The notes below the pieces were generated by a model that was not told where the DNA came from, did not search any database, and saw only the letters and a program-made list of their open reading frames with translations. From the NCBI GenBank assembly GCA_902591485.1, contig CACJAV010000009.1:1-53025 (forward strand): 53,025 nt of DNA, written 5' to 3'. Below are positions 41,844 through 50,615 of this stretch, in pieces; the stretch's first letter is position 1, and the number at the start of each line of letters is the position of its first letter. Source of the DNA: an uncultured Alphaproteobacteria bacterium (GTDB lineage Bacteria; Pseudomonadota; Alphaproteobacteria; HIMB59; GCA-002718135). The translations under genes were made by a program, and so were the position numbers.

Positions 41844-43246
41844 TATAAATCACTTTCTTGTGCAAAAGTTCCCTTGATAGCTGATGCTGCTGCAACTGCC
41901 GGACTTACTAAATGTGTTCTTCCTTCCCTGCCTTGTCTTCCCTCAAAATTTCTATTTGAAGTTGATGCGCATCTTTCCTTTGGTTTTAATTGATCGGGGT
42001 TCATAGCTAAACACATTGAACATCCAGGCTCTCTCCAGTCAAAACCAGCTTCTATAAAAATTTTATCTAATCCTTCATTCTCTGCTTGTTCTTTGACCAG
42101 ACCTGATCCAGGAACTATCATTGCCTCAACAGAAACTTTTTTTCCTGCAACAACTTTTGCAACCTCTCTTAGATCTTCAATTCTTCCATTAGTACAAGAG
42201 CCAATAAAAACTTTATCAATTTTTATTTTTTCAATCTCTTGATTCGGTTCTAAGCCCATATATTGAAGTGAACGCTCAACTGCTTTCCTTCTATTAGAGT
42301 CTTTTATAGTTTCAGGGTTTGGAACTTTACCATTAATAGGGGCGACGTCTTGAGGGCTTGTTCCCCATGTTATTTGAGGAGTAATATCTTCTGCATTTAT
42401 ATTTATTTCTTTGTCATAACTTGCATTTTCATCTGATGGAAGTGACTTCCAGAAAGCTAATGCTTTATCCCAATCTTCCCCTTTTGGAGCATATGGTCTA
42501 CCTTTGATGTAATTGAAAGTTTTTTCATCCGGAGCAATTAAACCTGCTCTGGCTCCAGCTTCAATGCTCATGTTACAAATAGTCATTCTGCCTTCCATAC
42601 TTAATGACTGAATTGCTTCACCAGCATATTCGATTACATAGCCCGTTCCTCCCGCGGTACCAATAACTCCAATTATATGAAGAATAATATCTTTTGATGT
42701 AACTCCGGATTTTAAATTTCCATTGACTGAGATCTTCATATTTTTTGCCGGTTGTTGAATGAGAGTCTGACTAGCTAAAACATGTTCAACTTCACTAGTG
42801 CCTATTCCAAAAGCAAGTGCACCAAATGCTCCATGAGTCGCTGTATGACTATCTCCACATACTATTGTCATACCAGGTTGAGTTATTCCTTGCTCAGGTC
42901 CAACAATATGAACTATTCCTTGCCTCTTATCTAATAAGGGAAAAAGCGTTACCCCAAACTCTTTACAGTTACTTTCAAGTGTTTCTACTTGAATTCTGCT
43001 TTCCTCATTGTCAATTCCTTTAGAGCGATCAGAGGTTGGAACATTATGATCAGCTACGGCAAACGTACTTTCAGGACGATGTAATTTTCTATTGTTGTTT
43101 CTTAATCCTTCAAAAGCTTGAGGGCTTGTAACTTCATGAACTAAATGGCGATCAATATAAATAAGGCATGTACCATCCTCTTGTCTATGAACAAGATGGT
43201 GTGACCAGATTTTATCGAATAAAGTTTTAGGACTTGGATGACTCAT
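41843..43246 (-). CDS. leuC: 3-isopropylmalate dehydratase large subunit
   Basis: 467 residues from the ATG at 43246. An upstream start at 43270 is open but would put eight Arg/Lys-rich residues before the normal [14 protein letters not shown] start. The [4Fe-4S] cysteines are in GSCTNGR and in the CSMC pair. The aconitase-type motif [14 protein letters not shown] is present. The chosen start still overlaps the rplS stop by 20 bases, an unusual coupling of a leucine gene to a ribosomal-protein gene. Confidence 0.96.
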   Translation of the reverse strand: MSHPSPKTLFDKIWSHHLVHRQEDGTCLIYIDRHLVHEVTSPQAFEGLRNNNRKLHRPESTFAVADHNVPTSDRSKGIDNEESRIQVETLESNCKEFGVTLFPLLDKRQGIVHIVGPEQGITQPGMTIVCGDSHTATHGAFGALAFGIGTSEVEHVLASQTLIQQPAKNMKISVNGNLKSGVTSKDIILHIIGVIGTAGGTGYVIEYAGEAIQSLSMEGRMTICNMSIEAGARAGLIAPDEKTFNYIKGRPYAPKGEDWDKALAFWKSLPSDENASYDKEININAEDITPQITWGTSPQDVAPINGKVPNPETIKDSNRRKAVERSLQYMGLEPNQEIEKIKIDKVFIGSCTNGRIEDLREVAKVVAGKKVSVEAMIVPGSGLVKEQAENEGLDKIFIEAGFDWREPGCSMCLAMNPDQLKPKERCASTSNRNFEGRQGREGRTHLVSPAVAAASAIKGTFAQESDL

Positions 43247-43796
43247 CCGTATTTTTTTTGTCCGCTTCAACAGCTGCTGGTGCTTCTGCTTCTGCTGGTG
43301 CTTCTACTTCTGCTTCTGCTGGTGCTTCTGCTGGTGCTTCTGCTTCTGCTGGTGCATCAGCTTGTTGATCTGAATTTATGTTAGTTTCCTCGGGGGTAGC
43401 TTCCTCAATTATTGCATATTGATCTACCTCATCTCCTCTATCACGATCCGCTATACGCGCTCTCTTACCTGTTCTATCTCTTAGGTAGTATAGTTTAGCT
43501 CTTCTTACATCACCCTTACGAACAACATCAATTTTTTCTATTATTGGGCTAAACAGCGGAAACACTCTTTCAACACCCTCACCATGAGATAGCTTTCTAA
43601 CAGTAAAGTTAGAGTTTACAGAATTATTTTTTCGAGCAATACACATTCCCTCAAAAGCCTGTAGTCTTGATTTATCACCCTCTGTAATTCTTATTGTTAC
43701 CTTTAAAGTATCTCCAGGACGAAAAGTAGGGATACGTTTTTTTCCAGTTAATTTTTCAATTTGTTTTTTTTCAAACGTTTCCAATAAGTTGCTCAT
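43227..43796 (-). CDS. rplS: Ribosomal protein L19 with Ala/Glu/Pro-rich tail
   Basis: 189 residues against the usual 115-130. The L19 core is residues 1-125 ([39 protein letters not shown]). Residues about 130-189 are an added low-complexity tail, mostly repeats of AEAP/APAE (146-178), ending in a Lys/Asp/Ser-rich stretch. L19 sits at the 30S-50S interface. Tails of this kind on L19 occur in some Alphaproteobacteria, and a similar tail is found here on S16. The tail DNA is a GCTTCTGCTGGT-type repeat, richer in GC than the rest of the window. Confidence 0.97.
   Translation of the reverse strand: MSNLLETFEKKQIEKLTGKKRIPTFRPGDTLKVTIRITEGDKSRLQAFEGMCIARKNNSVNSNFTVRKLSHGEGVERVFPLFSPIIEKIDVVRKGDVRRAKLYYLRDRTGKRARIADRDRGDEVDQYAIIEEATPEETNINSDQQADAPAEAEAPAEAPAEAEVEAPAEAEAPAAVEADKKNTDESSKS
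43270..43362 (-). repeat. GC-rich coding repeat in the L19 tail
   Basis: On the plus strand the bases are built from GCTTCT and GCTGGT units (Ala/Glu and Ala/Pro codons on the coding strand) in irregular order, with few changes from unit to unit. The same units are used in the S16 tail 1.8 kb away. Such a tract can expand or contract by slippage. Confidence 0.85.
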
Positions 43797-43799
43797 ATT

Positions 43800-44516
43800 T
43801 TAATCCTGTTTTTTTTCTTTTTTAACGAACAAATCAGGTCGAATATTTTTCGTTTTTTCAACTGACTTGCTAAGTCTCCATGTTTTAATATTTTCATGAT
43901 GCCCTGATGTTAATACCTCTGGTACATCATGTTTTTTTCCTAGAGAGTCCTCCCAACACTTTGGTCTGGTATATTGAGGATACTCTAGAAGATTATTAGA
44001 AAAACTCTCTTCTAATAAACTTTTCGGATGCCCTAATACTCCAGGAATGAGACGAATACAACCTTCAAGTAGCACTTGAGCCGCAATCTCTCCGCCCGCA
44101 AGAACATAATCACCTATACTAATCTCTTCAAAATCCAAAACATCTATAGCCCTTTGATCTACACCCTCAAAACGACCACAAAGAATAGTCATTTTCTCCA
44201 ATTTAGCTAAATTTCCTAGTTTTTTTTGATTTAATGGAGTTCCGGAAGGGGTAAGATATATTTTTGCAGAATTATGATTATGTGCTTTAGGAATAGAATT
44301 TAGAGCTTTTTCGACTACATCAGGTCTCAGAATCATTCCTGGCCCTCCTCCAAAAGGTTCATCATCTATACTCATTCGATCATCGATCCCAAATTGATGA
44401 AGGTCAATAGTTTCTATTTTAAAAATATTTTCTTTGAAAGCTTTTCCTATTAATGAATGCTCTAAAATGCCAGGAAACATCTCAGGATATGCTGTTAATA
44501 TTTTTATATCAAGCAT
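43800..44516 (-). CDS. trmD: tRNA (guanine-37-N1)-methyltransferase TrmD
   Basis: 238 residues from ATG 44516. AAAGGAG lies nine bases before this ATG, while the in-frame TTG at 44522 would be only 3-4 bases from it, so ATG is chosen. The SPOUT trefoil-knot residues are in LCGRFEGVDQR and IGDYVLAGGE, and the active-site RPDVVEKAL and CWEDSLGKK segments are present. TrmD makes m1G37 in tRNAs, which prevents frameshifting. It overlaps the rimM stop by eight bases. Confidence 0.97.
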   Translation of the reverse strand: MLDIKILTAYPEMFPGILEHSLIGKAFKENIFKIETIDLHQFGIDDRMSIDDEPFGGGPGMILRPDVVEKALNSIPKAHNHNSAKIYLTPSGTPLNQKKLGNLAKLEKMTILCGRFEGVDQRAIDVLDFEEISIGDYVLAGGEIAAQVLLEGCIRLIPGVLGHPKSLLEESFSNNLLEYPQYTRPKCWEDSLGKKHDVPEVLTSGHHENIKTWRLSKSVEKTKNIRPDLFVKKEKKQD

Positions 44517-45021
44517 TATCAATAACTCCTTTAATGGGATTTACTAAAATATTTTTATTTTCAAGATCAACAGAAATAACATTATCATCATTTAAAGGTA
44601 TATAAATTTTATTTTCTTTAAAATTTATTTCCAGTAAATCTCCAGCTCCAAAATTATCAACACTTATTACATTGCCTATAAAATTGCCATTTTTATGAAC
44701 AACTTTGCTGCCTATCAAATCATCCGCATAATATTCGTTTGACTTAGTTTTAGGAAACTTTTCTTTAGGTGCAAATATTTTTTGATTTTTTAAATTCTCT
44801 GCATCGTCACGATTTCTACAATGTGATGGAAGAGCAACACATTTTTCATTTCGCATTTTAATGAAATCAAACTTCCATTCAGTAGATTGATCAAAGTTAT
44901 AGTAACAGTCCAATGATTTAAAAACTGCAAAGTTGGATGTTAAAAGATTTATTTTAATTTCACCCTTTAATCCAATCGCTGCACCAAATGTGCCCACATG
45001 AACAAAATTTAAGTTGCTCAA
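44509..45021 (-). CDS. rimM: 16S rRNA processing protein RimM
   Basis: 170 residues, normal. It starts MSNLNFVHVGTFGAAIGLKGEIKI in part, the family N-terminus (VGxxxxxxGxxGxxxI), and the C-terminal PRC-barrel half has YADDLIGSKV and NFGAGDLLEI. RimM binds ribosomal protein S19 and helps mature the 30S head. It lies three bases after rpsP and before trmD, the standard order. Confidence 0.96.
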   Translation of the reverse strand: MSNLNFVHVGTFGAAIGLKGEIKINLLTSNFAVFKSLDCYYNFDQSTEWKFDFIKMRNEKCVALPSHCRNRDDAENLKNQKIFAPKEKFPKTKSNEYYADDLIGSKVVHKNGNFIGNVISVDNFGAGDLLEINFKENKIYIPLNDDNVISVDLENKNILVNPIKGVIDNA

Positions 45022-45024
45022 CTT

Positions 45025-45504
45025 TTACTTAGTTTTCTTTTCATCAGCTGGTGCTTCTTCTTCTTCTGGTGCTTCTGCTGGTGCTGGTGCTTCTGCTTCT
45101 GCTGGTGCTTCTTCTTCTGCTGGTGCTTCTGCTGGTGCTGGTGCTTCTGCTGGAGCCTTAGCTGCCTCTTCTTTTTCTTTAGCTGCTGCTAATCTTTCCT
45201 GTGTTTTTTTCTTTGGTAAATGTTTTTTTGTTTTTTCAGTAATAATTGGTTTATCAACTGCACCTAAATTACTTAAAAATAATGTTACCCTATCGGATGG
45301 TTGTGCTCCTTTAGCCATCCAATCTTTAGCTTTTTCGACATCAATCTTTACTCTGTCTGGACTGTCTTTTGGCAACATAGGATTGTATGTACCTACTTGA
45401 TCAATAAACTTTCCGTCTCTAGCACGTCTTGAGTCAGCCACAACGATTCTGTAGAATGGTCTTTTTTTAGCACCCCCACGTGATAGTCTTATTCTTACTG
45501 GCAT
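45025..45504 (-). CDS. rpsP: Ribosomal protein S16 with Ala/Glu/Pro-rich tail
   Basis: 159 residues against a core of about 80. The core [20 protein letters not shown] in part and the [16 protein letters not shown] motif (here [12 protein letters not shown]) are normal. Residues about 86-116 are Lys/Ala/Glu-rich, and 117-153 are APAE/AEAP repeats like those of L19. Charged tails on S16 are common in Alphaproteobacteria; the close match to the L19 tail in the same operon is the odd part. S16 is an early 30S assembly protein. Confidence 0.97.
   Translation of the reverse strand: MPVRIRLSRGGAKKRPFYRIVVADSRRARDGKFIDQVGTYNPMLPKDSPDRVKIDVEKAKDWMAKGAQPSDRVTLFLSNLGAVDKPIITEKTKKHLPKKKTQERLAAAKEKEEAAKAPAEAPAPAEAPAEEEAPAEAEAPAPAEAPEEEEAPADEKKTK
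45045..45165 (-). repeat. GC-rich coding repeat in the S16 tail
   Basis: On the plus strand this is built from GCTTCT, GCTGGT and CTTCTT units, coding Ala, Glu and Pro on the minus strand. It shares units with the L19 tail repeat at 43270-43362, both inside the same operon. It also opens a long Ala/Ser/Gly ORF on the opposite strand, which is not a gene. Confidence 0.85.
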
Positions 45505-45521
45505 AATGTTTCCTTTCTTAT

Positions 45522-46886
45522 TTAGTTTATTTTTGGTGGCAAGTTACCTTGCAATTTTTGCATCAAATCACTAGGTATTCCACCCTTACCCATTGATTTC
45601 ATTCTCTTCATCATTTTTTGTGATTGGAGAAACTGTTTTAAAAGTTTGTTTACGTCTTGAACTCTTGTTCCAGAACCTTTTGAAATTCTAATTTTTCTTG
45701 AAGCTTTAATAAGGTTAGGATCAGTCCGTTCTTTTTTAGTCATAGAATTAATAATAGCAATTTGATGGTTAATTAGTTTGTCAGAAATATTATTTTCCGC
45801 CATTAATTTTTGTGCTTTAGAAACGCCTGGCAACATTGAAAGAATGCCGGACACACCACCCATTTTACCCATCTGCTTTAATTGTTTAGCAAAATCATCT
45901 AAATCAAAGTTACCTTTTGACATTTTTTTTGCTAAAGTTTCCATCTCGTCTTGATCAATGTTTTCAGATGCCTTTTCAACGAGGCTAACAATATCGCCCA
46001 TACCTAGAATTCTCTGTGCTATTCTCTCCGGATGAAAAGATTCAAAATTATCAATTTTTTCTCCAACCCCGATATATTTAATTGGAGAGTTGGTTATTGA
46101 TTTTATAGATAAAGCAGCGCCACCTCTACTGTCTCCATCAATACGTGTAAGTATCGACCCTGTAATATTAACAGCTTCGCTGAAGCTTTTTGCTACATTT
46201 GCAGCATCTTGACCTGTCAAAGCATCCGCAACGAGGAGTGTTTCTTGTGGTTTAAAAAATTTTTCAATTTCTATTAATTCTTTCATCAACTCTTGGTCAA
46301 CTACCTGTCTCCCAGCAGTATCAAGAATTACAACATCAATTAAATTTTTCTTCGCATAGTCTAATGTTTCAGTCACTATCTGATTTATAGAATGAAAATT
46401 ATGGTTAAAAAAATCAACCTTAACTTGTTCAGCTAAAATTTTTAATTGCTCTTGTGCTGCTGGTCTATAAATATCAGCAGAAGATAGTAAAACTTTTTTC
46501 TTTGAAGATTTTACTAAATGATTTGCAAGTTTTGCAACAGAGGTTGTTTTTCCAGATCCTTGCAGTCCACAAAATAAAATTTTTGTGATTTGAGAGGTGG
46601 AGATATTAAGTGGTTGATTTTCAGCACCAAGAATATTCACCAACTCATCTTGAACAAGCTTGATGATCATCTGATCAGGCTTAATGGACTTTAAAACTTC
46701 TTTACCTAAAATGTTTTCCTTAACAGTGCTAATAAAATCTTTAACAACTATTAAAGCCACATCTGCTTCTAAAAGAGCAATACGAATTTCTCGGAGAGTT
46801 GAATCTAGATCTGACTCAGAAATTATTGCTTTACCACGAATACTGCTAACAATTTTTTCAAATTTATCATTTAATGTTTCAAACAT
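45522..46886 (-). CDS. ffh: Signal recognition particle GTPase Ffh
   Basis: 454 residues, normal. The N domain is about 1-90 and the G domain about 95-295, with [15 protein letters not shown], the DTAGR and the [12 protein letters not shown] (TKxD place replaced by TRIDGD). The Met-rich M domain (about 300-454) contains LSMLPG and the RNA-binding [20 protein letters not shown] in part. It binds signal peptides and 4.5S RNA and docks with FtsY, which is encoded 2.3 kb away on the other strand. It opens the ffh-rpsP-rimM-trmD-rplS-leuCDB-asd run. An extended -10 promoter lies 15-23 bases upstream of its ATG. Confidence 0.98.
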   Translation of the reverse strand: MFETLNDKFEKIVSSIRGKAIISESDLDSTLREIRIALLEADVALIVVKDFISTVKENILGKEVLKSIKPDQMIIKLVQDELVNILGAENQPLNISTSQITKILFCGLQGSGKTTSVAKLANHLVKSSKKKVLLSSADIYRPAAQEQLKILAEQVKVDFFNHNFHSINQIVTETLDYAKKNLIDVVILDTAGRQVVDQELMKELIEIEKFFKPQETLLVADALTGQDAANVAKSFSEAVNITGSILTRIDGDSRGGAALSIKSITNSPIKYIGVGEKIDNFESFHPERIAQRILGMGDIVSLVEKASENIDQDEMETLAKKMSKGNFDLDDFAKQLKQMGKMGGVSGILSMLPGVSKAQKLMAENNISDKLINHQIAIINSMTKKERTDPNLIKASRKIRISKGSGTRVQDVNKLLKQFLQSQKMMKRMKSMGKGGIPSDLMQKLQGNLPPKIN

Positions 46887-46900
46887 ATTTCTCCAATAGC

Positions 46901-46909
46901 ATTATAACA
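46901..46909 (-). promoter_or_regulatory. Extended -10 promoter of ffh
   Basis: On the minus strand the bases read TGTTATAAT: a perfect TATAAT with the TGn extension. The start site would be near 46894, eight bases before the ATG, leaving a very short leader with GGAG as Shine-Dalgarno. No -35 hexamer is found 17 bases upstream; that position (CCACGA) is inside the GC-rich dyad at 46907-46937. Confidence 0.6.
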
Positions 46910-46937
46910 CCAGGGCACGAAACTCGTGGGCTGGTGT
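46907..46937. repeat. GC-rich imperfect palindrome upstream of ffh
   Basis: The arms are ACACCAG/CTGGTGT (7 bases) and CACGA/TCGTG (5 bases), separated on each side by GG, around a central AAC. It is far richer in GC than its surroundings. It covers the -35 region of the ffh promoter. It may be an operator, a site where an activator replaces the -35, or a repeated element of the genome. A 4.5S RNA loop motif is not present. Confidence 0.6.
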
Positions 46938-47082
46938 ACCTATCACAATTGTAACAAGCTTTTTTACTTTACAATTTAGGATTTATAAGAACCCCTCTAT
47001 TTATTGAGATGAATAAAGTCAAGTTTTCTTAAAATTAAAAAAATAACCAGGATTTCTGGGTAAATTAAGGTATAGAGACCTT

Positions 47083-47901
47083 ATGCAAAAAATAGAATTT
47101 ACAAAAATGCATGGACTAGGAAATGATTTTGTGATCATAGATAAAAGATCAAATGATATTCAAATAAATGATAATTTAATTCAAAAATTAAGCGACCGCA
47201 GAACTGGTGCTGGATGTGATCAATTAATAACTATTAATGAACCACACAACAATAACGCAGATATTAGGATTGATATTTTTAATCCGGCAGGAGATAAGGC
47301 AGAGGCTTGCGGGAACGGAACAAGATGTGTTGCAAAAATTCTTTTTGATGAAAATAATGGAAAAGAATCTCTAAAAATCCTATCGGACGCGGGCACACTA
47401 ATTGCAAAAAAAGTGAGGAATCTAATAAGTGTTAATATGGGCATTATTTCAAGCGACTGGAAAAGAATACCACTTAGTAAAGCAATGAATACCTTAAATG
47501 TACCAATCCATGTTGATGGATTTGATGCAGGAGTGGCAGTAAATATAGGTAATCCCCACATTGTTTTTTTTGGCAAATCAATTCAAAGTGTAAATTTAAA
47601 AGAAATAGGTCCTAAAATAGAACAACATCATTTTTTTCCTAATAAAACTAATGTTGAATTCATCGAAGTAGTAAATTCAAATAAAATAAAAATGAAGGTA
47701 TGGGAGAGAGGAGCAGGGATAACACTTGCTTGCGGGAGTGGTGCTTGTGCTGCTGTTTATGCTGGATGGAAAAAAAAACTAATTGAAAATAATGCTGAAG
47801 TTCTACTTGAAAAAGGATCCTTGCACATAAGTATAGTTGATAATGAAGCTATTATGACTGGTCCGGCAGAAATTAGTTACAATGGTTATATTAACATTTA
47901 A
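47083..47901 (+). CDS. dapF: Diaminopimelate epimerase
   Basis: 272 residues, normal. The two catalytic cysteines are in EACGNGTRC and LACGSGACAA. It interconverts LL- and meso-diaminopimelate for lysine and peptidoglycan. It opens the dapF-mtaB-ftsY-yciB run. A TATAGA at 47071-47076 would place the start of transcription at or next to the ATG, so the message may be leaderless; an AAGGT/ACCTT hairpin also abuts the start. No usable Shine-Dalgarno was seen at normal distance. Confidence 0.97.
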   Translation: MQKIEFTKMHGLGNDFVIIDKRSNDIQINDNLIQKLSDRRTGAGCDQLITINEPHNNNADIRIDIFNPAGDKAEACGNGTRCVAKILFDENNGKESLKILSDAGTLIAKKVRNLISVNMGIISSDWKRIPLSKAMNTLNVPIHVDGFDAGVAVNIGNPHIVFFGKSIQSVNLKEIGPKIEQHHFFPNKTNVEFIEVVNSNKIKMKVWERGAGITLACGSGACAAVYAGWKKKLIENNAEVLLEKGSLHISIVDNEAIMTGPAEISYNGYINI

Positions 47902-47903
47902 TA

Positions 47904-49163
47904 ATGGATAAAAAAAATTCACTTATAAATCTTGGCTGTCGACTAAATATTTATGAGGGTGAAATTATTAAAAATCATTTGAAAAATAGTAATTTAAATA
48001 ATGTTACAGTTATAAATTCATGTGCTGTTACTGCTGAAGCAGAAAAAAAAGTTGCGTATGAAATTAGAAAAGCAAAGAGAGATAATCCTGAAAAAAAAAT
48101 TATTGTTACAGGATGCGCTGCTCAAATTAATCCTCAAAAATATGATTCTATTGATGAGGTTGATGTAGTTTTAGGTAATAAAGAAAAGCTAGCTTCCAAT
48201 GTGTGGAAAAGTTTAAATTTTCAGAAATCAATACAAGTTGAAGATATTTTATTAGAAAAAAAAACAGTTCCCACTTCCATTGAAAAGTTTGATGGTAAAT
48301 CAAGGGCATATATTGAAATTCAACAAGGTTGTGATCACCGGTGTACTTTTTGTATAATTCCTTACGGGAGAGGGAATAATAGAAGTGTACCTGCTGGAGA
48401 AGTAGTAGAGAGAATAAAAAAAATAGTTAATAATGGCTACAAGGAAGTTGTCCTGACAGGTGTTGATATAACTGACTATGGTAAAGATTTACCAGGTAAA
48501 CCAACTTTTTCAAATTTAATTAAACGGATATTAAAGCTTGTTCCTGATTTAGAACAATTAAGATTATCATCAATAGATTGTGCTGAAATTGATGATGAGT
48601 TTTGGGATTTATTAAGCGAAAAAAAACTAATGCCTCATTTTCATATAAGTTTGCAAGCGGGAAATAATTTAATTTTAAAAAGGATGAAAAGACGTCACAC
48701 AAGAGAAATGGCAATCGACTTTTGCCAAAAAGTATTATCAAAAAGAAAAGAAACTACTTTTGGGGCTGATTTTATTGCAGGTTTTCCGACAGAGACTGAG
48801 GAGATGTTCAATGATACTTTAGACTTAGTCGATAAATGCAATCTGACTCACCTTCATGTCTTTCCATATTCGCCACGCGACAATACTCCTGCTTCACGGA
48901 TGCCACAAATTGACAAATCTGTAATCAAAGATAGAGCAAATATTTTGAGAAATAAGGGTATTGAAAAATTTAAAAAACTTATGAAAGACAAAATTGGGGA
49001 GAAGGATTTAGTCTTAATAGAAAAAAGTCAAAAAGAAAAATCTATAGGAAAAGACAAAAATTTTTTTAACGTTATTTTAGATGAGAAATTAAAAGAAGGA
49101 AATCTTGTGCCTTGTGTTTATATTGGAGTGAATAATAATATGTTACTAGCAAGAAGAGTATGA
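47904..49163 (+). CDS. mtaB: tRNA t6A37 methylthiotransferase MtaB
   Basis: 419 residues, normal for MtaB. Three N-terminal cysteines that hold the auxiliary cluster are in NLGCRLN, NSCAVT and TGCAAQ. The radical SAM motif is CDHRCTFC (CxxxCxxC). The VLTGVDITDYGKDL and HFHISLQAG motifs are those of the MTTase family. It adds a methylthio group to t6A37 of tRNAs that read ANN codons. It lies two bases after dapF and its stop overlaps ftsY by ATGA, a neighbourhood (dapF-mtaB-ftsY) common in Alphaproteobacteria. Confidence 0.95.
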   Translation: MDKKNSLINLGCRLNIYEGEIIKNHLKNSNLNNVTVINSCAVTAEAEKKVAYEIRKAKRDNPEKKIIVTGCAAQINPQKYDSIDEVDVVLGNKEKLASNVWKSLNFQKSIQVEDILLEKKTVPTSIEKFDGKSRAYIEIQQGCDHRCTFCIIPYGRGNNRSVPAGEVVERIKKIVNNGYKEVVLTGVDITDYGKDLPGKPTFSNLIKRILKLVPDLEQLRLSSIDCAEIDDEFWDLLSEKKLMPHFHISLQAGNNLILKRMKRRHTREMAIDFCQKVLSKRKETTFGADFIAGFPTETEEMFNDTLDLVDKCNLTHLHVFPYSPRDNTPASRMPQIDKSVIKDRANILRNKGIEKFKKLMKDKIGEKDLVLIEKSQKEKSIGKDKNFFNVILDEKLKEGNLVPCVYIGVNNNMLLARRV

Positions 49164-50074
49164 GTTTATTTTCTAAATTTAAAAACAATCTTCAAAAGAC
49201 ATCAAATTTTTTATCTTCTAATATACTCAATTCTTTTCAAAGCAAAAAAGTTGATAACGAAACTTTAGAAGAGTTGGAGTCTGTTTTGATCTCTGCTGAT
49301 ATAAGTTTAGATGTAGTAGAAAAATTGATAAATTCAGTCCGAAAAGTTAAAACATCAGACCAGGATATAGCAACTACGGTTCTTGAGATATTAGCTAAAG
49401 AAATTGAAATTATACTGCAACCTAGAGAGAGAAAAATATTTGAAGAAAATGATCAAGCTCCAAAAATTCTAATTTTTATTGGCGTTAATGGAAGTGGAAA
49501 AACAACAACCATTGGCAAAATTGCAAGTCAAATAAGAGATGAAAAAAAAATCTTAATAGCGGCCTGTGATACATTTAGGGCAGCAGCTATAGATCAATTA
49601 AAAAATTGGTCCGATAAAAGTAACAATGATTTTTTTTCAGGAAATACCAATCAAGATCCCGCAAGTGTTGCTTTTCAAGCTACTGAAAAATTTAAAAGAG
49701 AAAATTATAATTATTTACTTATTGATACGGCAGGTAGATTATCTAACAATACAAATTTGGTAAATCAATTAGTTAAGTTAAAAAATGTTGTCTCGAAAAT
49801 AGATTCCAAAGCTCAAATTGAGACAATTCTAGTTTTAGATGGAACCAATGGATCTAATATGATCAAACAAGTTGATATATTTGGTAAAGAATTAGATGTT
49901 TCAAGTATAATTATTACAAAATTAGATGGTACTGCAAAAGGTGGCGCCTTAATTTCAATTGCAAATAAGTATGAAATACCTATAAGCTATATCGGTCTTG
50001 GAGAAAAACTTGAGGATTTAACAGACTTTAGTGCTAAAAATTTTTCAAGATCTATATTAAATTTGGAAGCATAA
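49160..50074 (+). CDS. ftsY: Signal recognition particle receptor FtsY
   Basis: 304 residues. It has only a short N-terminal region before the NG domain, with no acidic A domain. G1 is GVNGSGKTTTIGKIA, then DTFRAAAIDQL, DTAGRLS and TKLDGTAKGGAL. It is the membrane receptor that pairs with Ffh for co-translational insertion. The N-terminal SLFSKFKNNLQKTSNFL helix is probably the membrane-binding amphipathic segment. It lies between mtaB (overlap) and yciB (1 base). Confidence 0.97.
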   Translation: MSLFSKFKNNLQKTSNFLSSNILNSFQSKKVDNETLEELESVLISADISLDVVEKLINSVRKVKTSDQDIATTVLEILAKEIEIILQPRERKIFEENDQAPKILIFIGVNGSGKTTTIGKIASQIRDEKKILIAACDTFRAAAIDQLKNWSDKSNNDFFSGNTNQDPASVAFQATEKFKRENYNYLLIDTAGRLSNNTNLVNQLVKLKNVVSKIDSKAQIETILVLDGTNGSNMIKQVDIFGKELDVSSIIITKLDGTAKGGALISIANKYEIPISYIGLGEKLEDLTDFSAKNFSRSILNLEA

Positions 50075-50075
50075 C

Positions 50076-50615
50076 ATGAAACCAATCTATAAAATTTTAA
50101 TAGATATAGGACCACTAGCTGTTTTTTTTATATTCTATACAAAAAGTGGCTTACAGGCATCAATTTTACCCCTTATGATAGCAACTGTAATTGCTGTCTT
50201 ATTTTCTTACATTCTAGAAAAAAAAATACCAATTATGCCAACGGTTGGAGCTGGCATTGTTTTAATTTTTGGTGGATTAACAATTTATTTTGATAATGAA
50301 GTCTTTATTAAAATGAAACCCACTATCATCAATTTAGTTTTTGCAGTAATTCTCTATGGGGGTATGCTTATAAAAAAATCCTTACTTAAAATTTTACTTG
50401 GCGCAGCACTAAAGCTTGAAGAAAAAGGTTGGAGAATACTAACTTATCGCTGGATAGGCTTTTTTATTGCGCTTGCAATCTTAAATGAAATTGTATGGAG
50501 AACACAATCAACAGATATATGGGTAAATTTTAAAGTTTTTGCAATTTTACCAATTACTTTTATTTTTACTATGACTCAATTTCCATTAATAAAAAAATAT
50601 CAAATTGAAGATTAG
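50076..50615 (+). CDS. yciB: Inner membrane-spanning protein YciB (septation protein A family)
   Basis: 179 residues with about five membrane helices. The ILIDIGPLAVFFIFY start and the KPTIINLVFAVILYGG, LTYRWIGFFIALAILNEIVWR segments match YciB/IspZ. It is linked to cell-envelope homeostasis and septation, without a clear molecular role. The TAG shares bases with the convergent pgk TAA, so there is no space for a terminator between the two genes. Confidence 0.94.
   Translation: MKPIYKILIDIGPLAVFFIFYTKSGLQASILPLMIATVIAVLFSYILEKKIPIMPTVGAGIVLIFGGLTIYFDNEVFIKMKPTIINLVFAVILYGGMLIKKSLLKILLGAALKLEEKGWRILTYRWIGFFIALAILNEIVWRTQSTDIWVNFKVFAILPITFIFTMTQFPLIKKYQIED

Noticed and set aside
43270-45165. 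Repeats that might look like a CRISPR array or satellite
   Set aside because: The units are short, lack spacers, and are in frame inside the L19 and S16 genes.
45014-45400. Long plus-strand ORF rich in Ala, Gly and Ser opposite rpsP
   Set aside because: It is the opposite-strand reading of the GCTTCT/GCTGGT repeats in the S16 tail; rpsP is clearly the real gene.
46887-47082. 4.5S/SRP RNA next to ffh
   Set aside because: A hairpin is present, but the conserved GGTCAGG and GGAAG...CAGCC loop motifs are not found on either strand.
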